NCBI RefSeq assembly: GCF_016792905.1
Contig: NZ_JAEULP010000003.1
Coordinates: 1 to 55,273 of the forward strand
Direction: 5' to 3'
Length of the DNA: 55,273 nt
DNA from: Tabrizicola sp.
Lineage (GTDB): Bacteria; Pseudomonadota; Alphaproteobacteria; Rhodobacterales; Rhodobacteraceae
Shown here piece after piece: positions 31,158-40,407 of this stretch (the first letter of the stretch is position 1; every line of letters begins with the position of its first letter). Both the position numbers and the translations under genes were made by a program. The notes beneath the pieces were generated by a model. That model was not told the DNA's origin. It searched no databases and saw only the letters and a list, made by a program, of their open reading frames with translations.

Positions 31158-33005
31158 ATGTTCCGCTTCCTCGAAAATCTCGTCGATCCCTATCAGCCCT
31201 ATGCTGAACAGGACGCCCCGCCCACCCGGCTCTGGCCGTTCCTGAAGGACTACGTCCGCGCCTTCCGCAAGGTGTTTGCGGTCACGGCCGTCTTCTCGAT
31301 CGGCAACGGCGTCCTCGACATTGGCCTGATCTGGTATCTCGGCCGCCTCGTCGACCTGATGACCGGCCAGACCCCGCAGGCCTTCATGGCCGCGCACTGG
31401 GCCGAGATCCTGCTGGTCGCCGTGGTCATCGTCTTCATCCGCCCGGTGGTTGCCGGGGGATCGGTCGGCCTCTTGCACAACTCCATCCTGACGAACTTCG
31501 GCACCATGATGCGGTGGCGGGCGCACCGCCATGTCCTGCGCCAGCCCGTCGGCTGGTTCGAAAGCGACTTCGCCGGCCGCATCGCCAACCGGATCATGCA
31601 GGCCCCTCCGGCGGCAGGGGACGCGGTGTTCCAGGTCTTCGACATGGCTGCCTTCGCCTGCACCACCTTCGTCGGCGCGCTCCTCATGCTCGCCGACGCC
31701 GACCCGCGCCTGATGATCCCGCTGATCCTCTGGCTCATCGGCTACCTCGCCCTGATGCGCTGGACGATCCGCCGCGCCGGTCCCGCCGCCACGGCCTCCA
31801 GCGAAGCGCGCAGCGCCGTCACCGGCCGGGTGGTGGACAGCTACACCAACATCCATTCCGTCAAGCTTTTCGCCCATCAGGGCAACGAGCTGAACTATGC
31901 CAAGGACGCCATCGAGACGGCGCGCAAGACCTTCCAGAAGGAAATGCGCATCGTCACCAAGATGGACATTGCGCTGACCTTCCTGAACGGGCTGATGATC
32001 CTCGGCGTCTCCGGCCTTGCCATGTGGCTCTGGGTGAACGGCACCGCCTCGGTCGGCGCAGTGGCCGCCGCCGTGGCTCTGGTCCTTCGCATCAACTCGA
32101 TGACGTACTGGATCATGTGGGCCTCGACCCAGCTGGTGCAGAACCTCGGCACGCTGGCCGAGGGGATGGAGACCATCGCCCAGCCCGTGACCCTGGTCGA
32201 CAAGCCCGATGCCAAGCCGCTGAACTTCCGGCACGGCCTGATCGAACTGAAAAGCATCAGCCACCACTACGGACGCGGGTTCGGCGGCTTGCAGGACGTG
32301 TCGCTGACCATTCGACCGGGCGAGAAGATCGGCGTCGTCGGTCGCTCCGGCGCGGGGAAATCCACGCTGGTCAAACTGATGCTGCGCTTCTACGACACCG
32401 AATCCGGCGCGATCCTGATCGACGGGCAGAACATCGCCGAGGTGACGCAGGACAGCCTCCGCCAGAAGATCGGCATGGTGCAGCAGGACAGCTCGCTCCT
32501 GCACCGCTCGGTCCGCGACAACATTCTCTACGGCCGCCCCGACGCGACCGAGGCGATGATGATCGCCGCCGCCAGGAAGGCCGAGGCGCATGATTTCATT
32601 CTGACGCTGGAGGACCCGCAAGGCCGCACCGGCTATGACGCCCATGTCGGCGAGCGCGGCGTGAAGCTTTCCGGCGGCCAGCGCCAGCGCGTCGCCATCG
32701 CCCGCGTGATCCTGAAGGACGCCCCGATCCTGATCCTGGACGAGGCGACCTCGGCCCTGGACTCCGAGGCCGAAGCCGCCATCCAGGGCGCGCTTTATGG
32801 CGTGATGGAGGGCAAGACGGTGATCGCCATCGCCCACCGCCTGTCCACCATCGCCGCGATGGACCGGATCGTCGTGCTGGAAGACGGCCAGGTGGTCGAG
32901 GACGGCCCCCATGCCGAACTCCTCCGCCGCAACGGCCTTTATGCCCGCTTCTGGGCCCGGCAGTCCGGCGGCTTCATCGGGCTGGAGGAGGAAGCGGCAG
33001 AGTAG
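31158..33005 (+). CDS. ABC exporter half-transporter (membrane + ATPase), first of a pair
   Basis: This 615-residue protein has an N-terminal six-helix exporter domain (about 30-320) and a C-terminal ATPase. Walker A is GRSGAGKST (about 394-402), the Q-loop lies at MVQQDSS, the signature is LSGGQ (about 504-508), and Walker B is ILILDEAT with the switch histidine in AIAHRLST. All motifs are intact. It is of the multidrug/lipid exporter type (MsbA-like). A small membrane gene and a second half-transporter follow on the same strand, so a heterodimer is likely. The substrate is unknown. Confidence 0.93.
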   Translation: MFRFLENLVDPYQPYAEQDAPPTRLWPFLKDYVRAFRKVFAVTAVFSIGNGVLDIGLIWYLGRLVDLMTGQTPQAFMAAHWAEILLVAVVIVFIRPVVAGGSVGLLHNSILTNFGTMMRWRAHRHVLRQPVGWFESDFAGRIANRIMQAPPAAGDAVFQVFDMAAFACTTFVGALLMLADADPRLMIPLILWLIGYLALMRWTIRRAGPAATASSEARSAVTGRVVDSYTNIHSVKLFAHQGNELNYAKDAIETARKTFQKEMRIVTKMDIALTFLNGLMILGVSGLAMWLWVNGTASVGAVAAAVALVLRINSMTYWIMWASTQLVQNLGTLAEGMETIAQPVTLVDKPDAKPLNFRHGLIELKSISHHYGRGFGGLQDVSLTIRPGEKIGVVGRSGAGKSTLVKLMLRFYDTESGAILIDGQNIAEVTQDSLRQKIGMVQQDSSLLHRSVRDNILYGRPDATEAMMIAAARKAEAHDFILTLEDPQGRTGYDAHVGERGVKLSGGQRQRVAIARVILKDAPILILDEATSALDSEAEAAIQGALYGVMEGKTVIAIAHRLSTIAAMDRIVVLEDGQVVEDGPHAELLRRNGLYARFWARQSGGFIGLEEEAAE

Positions 33006-33497
33006 ATGCGCAAGGTCACAGACCGGCCCGACCTTCTGGTGATCGACCATCTGCCGTGGCGGGCCGTGTTTGGCGTTCTGGCCTTCCTGCTGGCCATGCT
33101 GGCCCTGGGCGGCCTGGCTCTCGCACGGGGTGGCTGGGCGCCCGGCCTTGGCCTGATCCTCCTTGGCGGCGGCTCGGCCCTTGCCGCCCTCTCGACCGTT
33201 GCGGAACACTGCCGCCTGGCGCTTGATCGAACGGCGGGCGAAGCCACGCTCACCCGCCGCAACTTCCGTGGCCGCAGGCTGCGACGCTACCCGCTTGCGC
33301 GCATCGCCCGCGCCGGAACGCAGTCAAAGCTGGACTGGATGTGGAAACCGCGGCTGCACCGCCTGGTGATCCACCTCGACAAGGGGCCCGGTCTGCCGTT
33401 CAGCGAAAGCTGGCAAGCGGGCAGCGAACCCGCCGAAATGGCGCGGGCCATCAATGACTGGCTGGCCCGGACCAGCGGGCAACACACTCCCTCGTGA
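33006..33497 (+). CDS. Small membrane protein between ABC half-transporters, unknown
   Basis: This 163-residue protein begins immediately after the stop of the first ABC gene. It has two hydrophobic helices (about 18-40 and 45-68) and a basic soluble C-terminal part with RRNFRGRRLRRYPLARI (about 84-100) resembling a PH-like or DUF2244-like strand pattern. I do not assign a family. Its position suggests an accessory function to the transporter. Confidence 0.7.
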   Translation: MRKVTDRPDLLVIDHLPWRAVFGVLAFLLAMLALGGLALARGGWAPGLGLILLGGGSALAALSTVAEHCRLALDRTAGEATLTRRNFRGRRLRRYPLARIARAGTQSKLDWMWKPRLHRLVIHLDKGPGLPFSESWQAGSEPAEMARAINDWLARTSGQHTPS

Positions 33498-33564
33498 CGG
33501 GAACCCAGGCGCGACTCGCGGCTTGGTCCTTGCTTCCCCCCGCATACCGGCCTACCTGTCCCTC

Positions 33565-35418
33565 ATGAGCGCGCTTCTGAACCTCGGCTCCCTCATTGAT
33601 GCCTTCCGCCCTGCCGACGGGAACCCGCCACAGAAGCTGGGGGCCTTCATCCGCTGGTGCCTGTCGGGCTCCTGGCCGATGCTGGTCATCGCCGGGGTGC
33701 TGTCCTCGCTGGCCGGCGTGACCGAGGTCGTCTCGGCCCTGATCCTCGGCTGGGTGATCGACGCCGCCGTCAGTTCCAGCCCGACTGACTTCTTCACCCA
33801 GCACTGGTCGCTCGTCGTCTGGTTCCTGGGCTTCTACCTGATCCTGCGCCCCTTGGCCTTTGCCGTCTCCTCGGCCTCGAACAGCATCATCATCGGCCCG
33901 AACGTGATGCCGCTGGTCCTGTCGCGGCTGCACCGCTGGACGCTGGGGCAGGCCGTCACCTTCTTCGACAACGACTTTGCCGGTCGCATCGCGCAAAAGC
34001 AGATGCAGGCCGCCCGTGCTGTCACCGATGTCGCGACCGAGGTCATCAACACCGTCTGTTTCGCGCTGGCTTCGGTCATCGGCTCGGTCGCCTTCCTGCT
34101 GGCGGTCGATGCCAAGGCGGCGATTGCGCTGATGATCTGGCTGGTCGCCTACCTGTTCCTGATCCGCTTCTTCCTGCCGGTGATCCGCAAGAACTCCGCC
34201 GCCCGCGCCTCGTCGCGCGCGATGGTCTCGGGCCAGGTCGTGGACACCATCACCAACATCAAGACGGTGAAGCTCTTCGCCCATGCCGCCTTCGAAGACC
34301 GCGTCGCCATCGACGCGATGGAGGTGTTCCGCGACCGGTCGCTGGAGTTTGGCGTCATCTCCACCTGGTTCCGCTTCGCGCTGATGCTGCTGGCGGGCGT
34401 GCTGCCGGTCCTGCTCATCGGTGGCACCGTCCTTCTGTGGCAACAGGGCGCCGCCACCGCCGGGGACATCGCCGCCTCGGGTGCCATCGCGCTTCGGATC
34501 GCGCAGATGTCGGGCTGGGTCAGCTTTACCCTGATGTCGATCTATACCTCTGTGGGCGAGGTCGAGGACGGGATGCGCACGCTTTCTGCCCCCCATACCC
34601 TGACCGACGCCCCCGATGCCGTCGCCCTGCCGCGGGTGAAGGGCGAAATCCGCTATGACGATGTCACCTTCGCCTATGGCCGCCAGCGTGGCGGGGTGCA
34701 GGGCATCGACCTGACGATCCGGGCTGGGGAAAAGCTGGCCATCGTCGGGGCATCCGGCGCGGGCAAGTCCTCGCTCGTCTCGCTTCTCTTGCGCCTCTAC
34801 GACCCGGAAGAGGGTCACATCACCGTCGACGGCCATGACCTGCGCAAGGTCACGCAGGAATCGCTGCGTCGGCAGATCGGAATGGTCACGCAGGAAACCG
34901 CGATGTTCAATCGCAGCGCGCGCGATAATATCGCCTACGGCAGACCCGAAGCCTCCGAGTCCGAGATCATCGCCGCCGCCCGCGCCGCCGAGGCGGACGA
35001 GTTCATCGCCCACATGCTCGACCATCAGGGCCGCAAGGGTTACGACGCCTTCCTCGGCGAACGCGGGGTGAAGCTGTCCGGCGGCCAGCGCCAGCGCATC
35101 GCCCTTGCCCGCGCCTTCCTGAAGGACGCGCCGATCCTGGTGCTGGACGAGGCGACGTCCGCGCTTGATAGCGAGGTCGAGGCCAGCATTCAGGCGGCGC
35201 TGGGACGCGTGATGGAAGGCAAGACCGTGCTCGCCATCGCGCACCGCCTGTCGACCATCGCCGCGATGGACCGGATCATCGTGATGGACCGGGGCCGGAT
35301 CGTCGAACAAGGCAGCCACGCCGAGCTTCTGGACCTTGGCGGCCTATACGCCCGCTACTGGAACCGGCAGTCTGGCGGCTTCATCGGCACCGAAGACGAA
35401 GCGGAAGCGGCAGAGTGA
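33565..35418 (+). CDS. ABC exporter half-transporter, second of a pair
   Basis: This 617-residue protein is closely similar in layout to the first half-transporter: a membrane domain (about 35-320), Walker A GASGAGKSS (about 396-404), LSGGQ (about 504-508), LVLDEATSALD and AIAHRLST, all intact. The frame is open from 33454 but the first 37 codons overlap the preceding gene and look non-family; MSALLNLGSLI is chosen. Its stop overlaps the RNA methyltransferase start (GTGA). Both halves share the terminal stretch RQSGGFIG, indicating a tandem duplication. Confidence 0.93.
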   Translation: MSALLNLGSLIDAFRPADGNPPQKLGAFIRWCLSGSWPMLVIAGVLSSLAGVTEVVSALILGWVIDAAVSSSPTDFFTQHWSLVVWFLGFYLILRPLAFAVSSASNSIIIGPNVMPLVLSRLHRWTLGQAVTFFDNDFAGRIAQKQMQAARAVTDVATEVINTVCFALASVIGSVAFLLAVDAKAAIALMIWLVAYLFLIRFFLPVIRKNSAARASSRAMVSGQVVDTITNIKTVKLFAHAAFEDRVAIDAMEVFRDRSLEFGVISTWFRFALMLLAGVLPVLLIGGTVLLWQQGAATAGDIAASGAIALRIAQMSGWVSFTLMSIYTSVGEVEDGMRTLSAPHTLTDAPDAVALPRVKGEIRYDDVTFAYGRQRGGVQGIDLTIRAGEKLAIVGASGAGKSSLVSLLLRLYDPEEGHITVDGHDLRKVTQESLRRQIGMVTQETAMFNRSARDNIAYGRPEASESEIIAAARAAEADEFIAHMLDHQGRKGYDAFLGERGVKLSGGQRQRIALARAFLKDAPILVLDEATSALDSEVEASIQAALGRVMEGKTVLAIAHRLSTIAAMDRIIVMDRGRIVEQGSHAELLDLGGLYARYWNRQSGGFIGTEDEAEAAE

Positions 35419-36641
35419 TCGTCACCATCGACCGGCTGGGCCATCTGGGCCACGGTATTGCCCGCGCGCCGGACTCGGGCCCGATCTATGTCCCCGGCAC
35501 CCTGCCGGGAGAGGTGATCGAAGGCACCCAAGACGGCGACCGCTTGCTGGACCCCAAGATCGTCACCCCCTCGGTCGACCGCGTCAAACCCCCTTGCCGC
35601 CACGCCCGCACCTGCGGCGGCTGCCAGCTGCAACACGCCTCCGACAGCTTCGTGGCCCGGTGGAAGCAGGACGTCGTCGCCACCGCCTTGGCCGCCCAAG
35701 GCCTGACCGCGCCCTTCCTGCCGCTCGCCGCCTCGCCCGCACGTTCCCGCCGCCGTGCCACGCTGTCGGCCCGCCGCACCAAGTCCGGCGTCCTGATGGG
35801 CTTCCACGCCCGCGCCTCGGACACGATCGTCGAAATCCCCGATTGCCAGCTCCTCCACCCCGCCCTCCTCGCCGCCTTCCCCGGCCTGCAAGCCCTCGTC
35901 GCAGCCGGTGGATCGCGCACGACCGAACTCTCCCTGCAGGTGACGCTCACCCGCGGCGGGCCAGATGTTGTAGTGACAGGCGGCAAACCCCTCGACGCCG
36001 CCCTCCGCCTCGACCTCGCCCGCCTCGTCGAGACACACGCCTTCTCCCGCCTCACCTGGGACGGCGAGACCGTCGCCCTGCGCGACCGCCCCGCCCTCAC
36101 CATGGGCCCCGCCACCGTCGTCCCACCCGCCGGGTCCTTCCTGCAGGCGACGCAAGAAGGCGAAGCCGCCCTCCTCCATGCCGTCCGTGAAGCCCTCGGC
36201 CCGCAGAAGCGGATTGTCGATCTCTTCTCCGGCATCGGCACCTTCACCCTCCCCCTCGCCGAAACCATGGAAGTCCACGCCCTCGAAGGCGACCCTGCCA
36301 TGACCAAGGCCCTCGACCTCGCCGCCCGCAACACCCCGAACCTCCACCGCGTCTCCACCGAAACCCGCGACCTCTTCCGTCGCCCGCTGGAACCTGACGA
36401 ACTGCTCACCTTCACCGGCGCCGTCATCGACCCCCCGCGCGCCGGAGCGGAAGCGCAGACCGACCGCCTTGCGCAGTCGAAAATCCCGGTGATCGCCGCC
36501 GTCTCCTGCAACCCCGTCACCTTCGCCCGCGATGCCAGGGCCTTCACGGACAAGGGCTACCGCCTCGACTGGGTCCGGGTCGTCGACCAGTTCCGCTGGT
36601 CCAGCCATGTCGAGCTTGTCGCCCGCCTCAGCCGCCCCTGA
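35415..36641 (+). CDS. TrmA/RumA-family (RlmC/D-like) RNA 5-methyluridine methyltransferase
   Basis: This 408-residue enzyme starts with GTG overlapping the ABC stop. An N-terminal 4Fe-4S site is formed by CRHARTCGGCQL (about 62-73), with the fourth cysteine in IPDCQLLHP (about 142-150). The SAM-binding core has SFLQATQEGEAAL, DLFSGIGTFTLP and IDPPRAGAE, and the catalytic nucleophile is Cys365 in AVSCNP. It lacks an N-terminal TRAM domain of full length. The target is a uridine in 23S rRNA or tRNA, not resolvable here. Confidence 0.9.
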   Translation: MIVTIDRLGHLGHGIARAPDSGPIYVPGTLPGEVIEGTQDGDRLLDPKIVTPSVDRVKPPCRHARTCGGCQLQHASDSFVARWKQDVVATALAAQGLTAPFLPLAASPARSRRRATLSARRTKSGVLMGFHARASDTIVEIPDCQLLHPALLAAFPGLQALVAAGGSRTTELSLQVTLTRGGPDVVVTGGKPLDAALRLDLARLVETHAFSRLTWDGETVALRDRPALTMGPATVVPPAGSFLQATQEGEAALLHAVREALGPQKRIVDLFSGIGTFTLPLAETMEVHALEGDPAMTKALDLAARNTPNLHRVSTETRDLFRRPLEPDELLTFTGAVIDPPRAGAEAQTDRLAQSKIPVIAAVSCNPVTFARDARAFTDKGYRLDWVRVVDQFRWSSHVELVARLSRP

Positions 36642-36740
36642 CATTTCCGTGATCCCCTGGCCCCGCCAGCCGACTAGGCAAGCCGGCCACTTTCCTGTAT
36701 CCATTGGGAAAAAACAGGCGCACTACAGGCGGACAAGGGC

Positions 36741-37232
36741 ATGCGGTTTTTCGGGTGGTTGGCGATCCTCGTCGCCGTGATCGGTCTTTCGGGCTGCGGC
36801 TCGAAGTTCAAGAGGTATTACGGACCGGAAGTCACCCAGGTCCAGGTCCACAAGGCCGACCGCAAGATGTATCTCTTCCACAACGAAAAGGTGCTGAAGG
36901 CCTATGACATCGGCCTCGGCTTCGCCCCCGTCGGTCACAAGCAGTTCGAGGGCGACGGAAAGACCCCCGAAGGCCAGTATTTCATCAGCTACAAGAACCC
37001 GGATTCGCAGTATCACCTCTCGCTCGGCATCTCCTACCCGAACGAGGCCGACATCGCCTTTGCCGAATCCCAGGACAAATCCCCCGGCGGCGACATCTTC
37101 ATCCATGGCGGCCCGAACACCCGCGTCTCGAAACGCGACTGGACCTGGGGCTGCGTCGCCTTGACCGACAAGGAAATCGAGATCGTCTATTCCATGGTGA
37201 AACCCGGCACCCCGGTCTTCATCCTGCCCTGA
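36741..37232 (+). CDS. L,D-transpeptidase family lipoprotein (YkuD/YafK-like)
   Basis: This 163-residue protein has a lipoprotein signal (LSGC, Cys19) and a YkuD-like domain: KYDIGLGFAPVGHKQFEGDGKTPEG-type core (about 53-78), FIHGGPN (His122) and WTWGCVAL (Cys138 nucleophile). This is the YafK-like class in which some members hydrolyse rather than make peptidoglycan crosslinks. It likely acts in the periplasm, anchored to a membrane. A bidirectional terminator follows. Confidence 0.88.
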   Translation: MRFFGWLAILVAVIGLSGCGSKFKRYYGPEVTQVQVHKADRKMYLFHNEKVLKAYDIGLGFAPVGHKQFEGDGKTPEGQYFISYKNPDSQYHLSLGISYPNEADIAFAESQDKSPGGDIFIHGGPNTRVSKRDWTWGCVALTDKEIEIVYSMVKPGTPVFILP

Positions 37233-37247
37233 CCTGGACATGAAAAA

Positions 37248-37263
37248 GGGGCCCGAAGGCCCC
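37248..37263. terminator. Bidirectional terminator between convergent genes
   Basis: GGGGCC (37248-37253), a CGAA loop and GGCCCC (37258-37263) form a stem with AAAAA just before it and a short TTT after, so it can stop transcription from both strands. It separates the YafK-like gene from the CAP-domain gene. Confidence 0.8.
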
Positions 37264-37285
37264 CGTTTCCTCTGGCCGGGCGCGA

Positions 37286-37792
37286 TCAGGCCCCGGTCAG
37301 CATCGTCCACCAGATCTTGCCACCCGGCTCCTGGAACCAGGCAAAGCCCAGACGGGTCGCCAGCGGGTCCATGATCACGTCGCGGGTATCGCCCTGCGCC
37401 ATCCACGATGACAGGGTCTCCAGCTCGGTCTCATAGGTCTCCGAGATGTTCTCGCCCAGAAGCCGTCCGGTGAACCCGCTGCGCTGCGCCCGCACCAGCG
37501 GCGAAGACCCGTCCGAGCCGAAGTGCCAGGGCCGGTTCTGCACCGACATGTCGCGCGAATGGGTTTCTGCCGCGGCGTTCAGGTTCGCATCGAAGGCCAC
37601 CTGGGGCAGGCCCTTGGCCGACCGCAGCGTGTTCATCGAGTCAAGGAAGCGGAACGACACCTCGCGCCCATCCTTGATCTTGTAGACCCGGGGCAGGGGC
37701 TTGCCGTCCGCGCCGACCTGCGGCTCGCTCGTCGTGCCACAGGCTGCAAGGGCCAGGACCATGCCCTGTGCCAGGAAGATGCGTCTATCCAT
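37286..37792 (-). CDS. CAP/SCP-domain putative lipoprotein
   Basis: This 168-residue protein starts with MDRRIFLAQG and LALAACG, a lipoprotein signal with a twin-arginine-like N-region (Cys near 18). The CAP domain follows (about 50-168): LDSMNTLRSAKGLPQVAFDANLNAAAETHSRDM with the metal/active His, GENIS, and WMTQGDxRDVIMDPLATRLGF-type motifs. Bacterial CAP proteins have no settled function. The frame extends to 37864 but ATG 37792 gives the sensible signal sequence. Confidence 0.85.
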   Translation of the reverse strand: MDRRIFLAQGMVLALAACGTTSEPQVGADGKPLPRVYKIKDGREVSFRFLDSMNTLRSAKGLPQVAFDANLNAAAETHSRDMSVQNRPWHFGSDGSSPLVRAQRSGFTGRLLGENISETYETELETLSSWMAQGDTRDVIMDPLATRLGFAWFQEPGGKIWWTMLTGA

Positions 37793-37960
37793 TCCGTCCA
37801 CCAGTTCGATGCCGCCCGAAGCGGCCATTCGGCCCCTCTTAGCGGAAGCTTGCGGGAGGTTCAAACAGGCTTCTGCTCATGAGCGGATGCCGACATGCCG
37901 TGCCGCCTCGGGGACGGCGACGAAGACTTGCCCATCGCCCGATGCTGACAGGTCTTTGAT

Positions 37961-37989
37961 TTGCGGCTGCCAAGGAAAAGCGCTATAGG
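37961..37989 (+). promoter_or_regulatory. Sigma-70 promoter of the Tat-exported L,D-transpeptidase gene
   Basis: TTGCGG (37961-37966), 17 bases, TATAGG (37984-37989) is a good housekeeping promoter 34 bases before ATG 38023. Confidence 0.6.
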
Positions 37990-38022
37990 CCGCGCAAACA
38001 CGGTCTTTGAGGAGTTTCTGCC

Positions 38023-38613
38023 ATGTCGAACGACACGGTCAACCGCCGGGCGGTTCTGGGTGCGGCGGTGGGCGTTGCCGGTCTGGCAGCGCTTCCCGCC
38101 TTTGCCCAGGACGGCAGCACCGAGTTCACCGAACCCGCCACCTCGGTGCGCAACAACATCTCCAGCTTCCGCATGTTGCAGTGGCAGGACTATTTCGACA
38201 ACACCCGCAACGGCGCGATCCTGGCCGACACGACTTCGCGCGCGCTGCATTTCTGGTCGGAAGACCAGTCGATCTACCGGCTGTACCCGACCTCGGTTCC
38301 CCTGACGGAAGAGCTGACGCGGCGCGGCGTCACCTCGGTGATCCAGAAGGTCGAGAACCCGACCTGGCGCCCGACGGCTTCCATGTTGCAGCGTCACCCG
38401 GAATGGCCGGCCGTCGTGGAAGGCGGGGCGCCGGACAACCCGCTCGGCGTCCGTGCCCTGTATCTCGGCTGGCCCGCCTACCGGATTCACGGCACGCATG
38501 ACACCCGCAAGATCGGCCGCCGCTCCTCAAGCGGCTGCATCGGGCTTTACAACGAGCACATCCTGGAACTGTACGGATTCGCCAAGGTCGGGACGCAGGT
38601 GCGGTTGATCTGA
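38023..38613 (+). CDS. Tat-exported L,D-transpeptidase (YkuD domain)
   Basis: This 196-residue protein has a twin-arginine signal (NRRAVLGAA, about 7-15, cleavage near ALPAFA) and a YkuD domain with YRIHGTHD (His156) and the SSSGCIGLYN nucleophile motif (Cys172). It should crosslink peptidoglycan peptides or attach proteins to them in the periplasm. The signature is the classical HGT...SxGCI form, unlike the YafK-like gene nearby. GAGGAG precedes the ATG. Confidence 0.94.
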   Translation: MSNDTVNRRAVLGAAVGVAGLAALPAFAQDGSTEFTEPATSVRNNISSFRMLQWQDYFDNTRNGAILADTTSRALHFWSEDQSIYRLYPTSVPLTEELTRRGVTSVIQKVENPTWRPTASMLQRHPEWPAVVEGGAPDNPLGVRALYLGWPAYRIHGTHDTRKIGRRSSSGCIGLYNEHILELYGFAKVGTQVRLI

Positions 38614-38638
38614 CCTGCCCCATTTGGCGTCAACAATG

Positions 38639-38672
38639 GGACCGCGTCGCCGACGGGCTTCGCGGTCCTTTT
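38639..38672 (+). terminator. Intrinsic terminator after the L,D-transpeptidase gene
   Basis: GGACCGCG (38639-38646) and CGCGGTCC (38661-38668) form an 8-bp stem with a 14-base loop followed by TTTT. Confidence 0.8.
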
Positions 38673-38717
38673 CGTGCCCGCTTGCCTGATCGGGCAGCGT
38701 TCGGCCCGCACTCCGGC

Positions 38718-40313
38718 TCAAGTCAGACGCACCACCGTCAGACGGTATTGGTAGGGACCCACCTCCTCCACGGCCACCACGTCCCCCGCCGTGACTCTGT
38801 GCAAGGCGAAGAATTCTCTGATCCAGCCGCGCTTGCGGAAGAACCGCTTTGCTCCATCGAGATCGGTCGTGACGACTTCGCTGCCACCCCAGTCGACTGA
38901 GACTTCACGCAAGGCTGTTGAGGACCTGTTCGATCCGCCGACTGCATCGGCAGGAAATCTATCGAAGAAGCTTCTAAGGTAGATGTGGTTGTTGTCGATG
39001 TTGCCTTGAGTAATCTCGGTCGTTCCAATGCGGCGCGGGACAACAGATTGGGGGATTGGGCCTGACGGGATCGGTGTCGCCGCAGGTTTCGACCCGACCG
39101 CAATGACATCGACTTCATCTTCGATGACTGCGAAGTCCTCATCGTCCACGGGCCTGTTCCTTCTGATCGGCGCAGGAACCTGCATAGGGCCCACCTGCAT
39201 CCCCTCGGCTCTCAAGACCACTTCCGCAGCAGCGCGCGCGTCCTCGCCGGCATGATGGTGCTCGAACACCAGGCCAAGATGCTGCTTGAGGCTTGCGAGG
39301 CCGTGGCCGCCATTTCCGCGAAGCTCAGGCCAGGCGGCACGGGCAACGTGGACGCTGTCGCGCCAGTTCCACTGCGGGACTGGTAAACCGCTATTGCCGC
39401 AGGCCGCGGCAATAGCGCTTCGATCAAATCCGGAATGCTGGTAGACAGTCCCGCCCGCCAAGGAGTCTTCCAAGATGTGTAACACTTCAGCGAAGGCAGG
39501 AGCACCCCGCACCGTGCGGACGCTGGTGCCGTGCAGATAGGTGAACACCCAGTGATCAACCTTCGGGTCGACAAAAGTCGTCCATGTCTCGATGGAATTG
39601 TCCGGACGCACACAGGCAACGCCGATCTGACAGATGCTTCCCCGGTCATTATTCGCCGTCTCGACATCCAGCGCGAAGAATCGGAATGGACCTTTCGGGA
39701 AAGAGGCAACACGTGCCGGGCTGATGGACACCGGCTTCAAAACAGGCACCGTTACAGTGCCCGCCATCGCTGCCAGGAAACGCAAGCGCTGTCGTTCGAT
39801 GGCCGCGAATTCCCGCGCGCCCCAACCAAGTCGGCAAAGCGTGGAGTCCACTTTGTCGACAGGCTCGTCATAAGCCTTCATTCCGCGCCGGTTCCAGGCC
39901 TTGACGTGATCGGGAGCGCGCTGGATCACCTCGGCCTCGAGCTGTGCGATGTCCACCGTTTCGGGGAGGGGAAGCCAAACCGCGCGGCAATGATCAAGGA
40001 CGAATTCGTTCCGCAACGCCTTGGCAAGGTCGCCGTCAGCCTTCGTCATCGGATCCTTGCGGTCACGCCACATCCGGCCAACGTTGTACATCTGCGAAAA
40101 GTAATGGCTCATCCCCTCCGAACCAGTGCGGTGGCGCTGGTGGATACGCTCGTAGAAGGACTGATCTGTCGAGCGGGTCGAACCGATGTAGCGAAGATCC
40201 CCGTTGTGATCGACAAGCCCGTAAAGGCCGCGCGCATTGCGGGGCGCTTGGACCGTCGGGAGCGGAGAAGCTTCGAGGAGTGCGGAAAGGAGGTCGTCAG
40301 CAGGAATAGTCAT
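38718..40313 (-). CDS. GIY-YIG / DEDDh exonuclease fusion with C-terminal B3-like domain
   Basis: This 531-residue protein combines two nucleases. Residues about 28-146 form a GIY-YIG domain: GLYGL (29-33), RYIGS (41-45), Arg/His residues near 56-62, Glu126 in QLEAEVI and Asn141 in AWNRRG. Residues about 210-370 form a DEDDh 3'-5' exonuclease with Asp216 and Glu218 (ALDVETA), Asp297 (HSGFDRSA), and His353/Asp358 (HHAGEDA), all intact. After an acidic linker, residues about 442-531 (NHIYLRSFFDRFP..., GWIREFFAL, AGDVVAVEE) resemble a B3/EcoRII-N-type DNA-binding barrel. GC is lower than in neighbours and no partner gene is adjacent, suggesting horizontal gain. A defence or repair role is inferred. 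Confidence 0.78.
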   Translation of the reverse strand: MTIPADDLLSALLEASPLPTVQAPRNARGLYGLVDHNGDLRYIGSTRSTDQSFYERIHQRHRTGSEGMSHYFSQMYNVGRMWRDRKDPMTKADGDLAKALRNEFVLDHCRAVWLPLPETVDIAQLEAEVIQRAPDHVKAWNRRGMKAYDEPVDKVDSTLCRLGWGAREFAAIERQRLRFLAAMAGTVTVPVLKPVSISPARVASFPKGPFRFFALDVETANNDRGSICQIGVACVRPDNSIETWTTFVDPKVDHWVFTYLHGTSVRTVRGAPAFAEVLHILEDSLAGGTVYQHSGFDRSAIAAACGNSGLPVPQWNWRDSVHVARAAWPELRGNGGHGLASLKQHLGLVFEHHHAGEDARAAAEVVLRAEGMQVGPMQVPAPIRRNRPVDDEDFAVIEDEVDVIAVGSKPAATPIPSGPIPQSVVPRRIGTTEITQGNIDNNHIYLRSFFDRFPADAVGGSNRSSTALREVSVDWGGSEVVTTDLDGAKRFFRKRGWIREFFALHRVTAGDVVAVEEVGPYQYRLTVVRLT

Positions 40314-40407
40314 TCTCTCGATTTACATCCTTGCAGTAATCCGCTGCCAGACTGTCATGCCTTGACCGCTCTCGACCATGCTTGCCAAGTCCTAACAAAT
40401 CGTAAAT

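Noticed and set aside
30966-33209. Antisense ORF of 747 codons opposite the first ABC half-transporter
   Set aside because: A stop-free reverse frame caused by high GC; the plus strand has all ABC motifs.
33451-35319. Antisense ORF of 622 codons opposite the second ABC half-transporter
   Set aside because: Same reason; it also mirrors the composition of the antisense frame of the first transporter.
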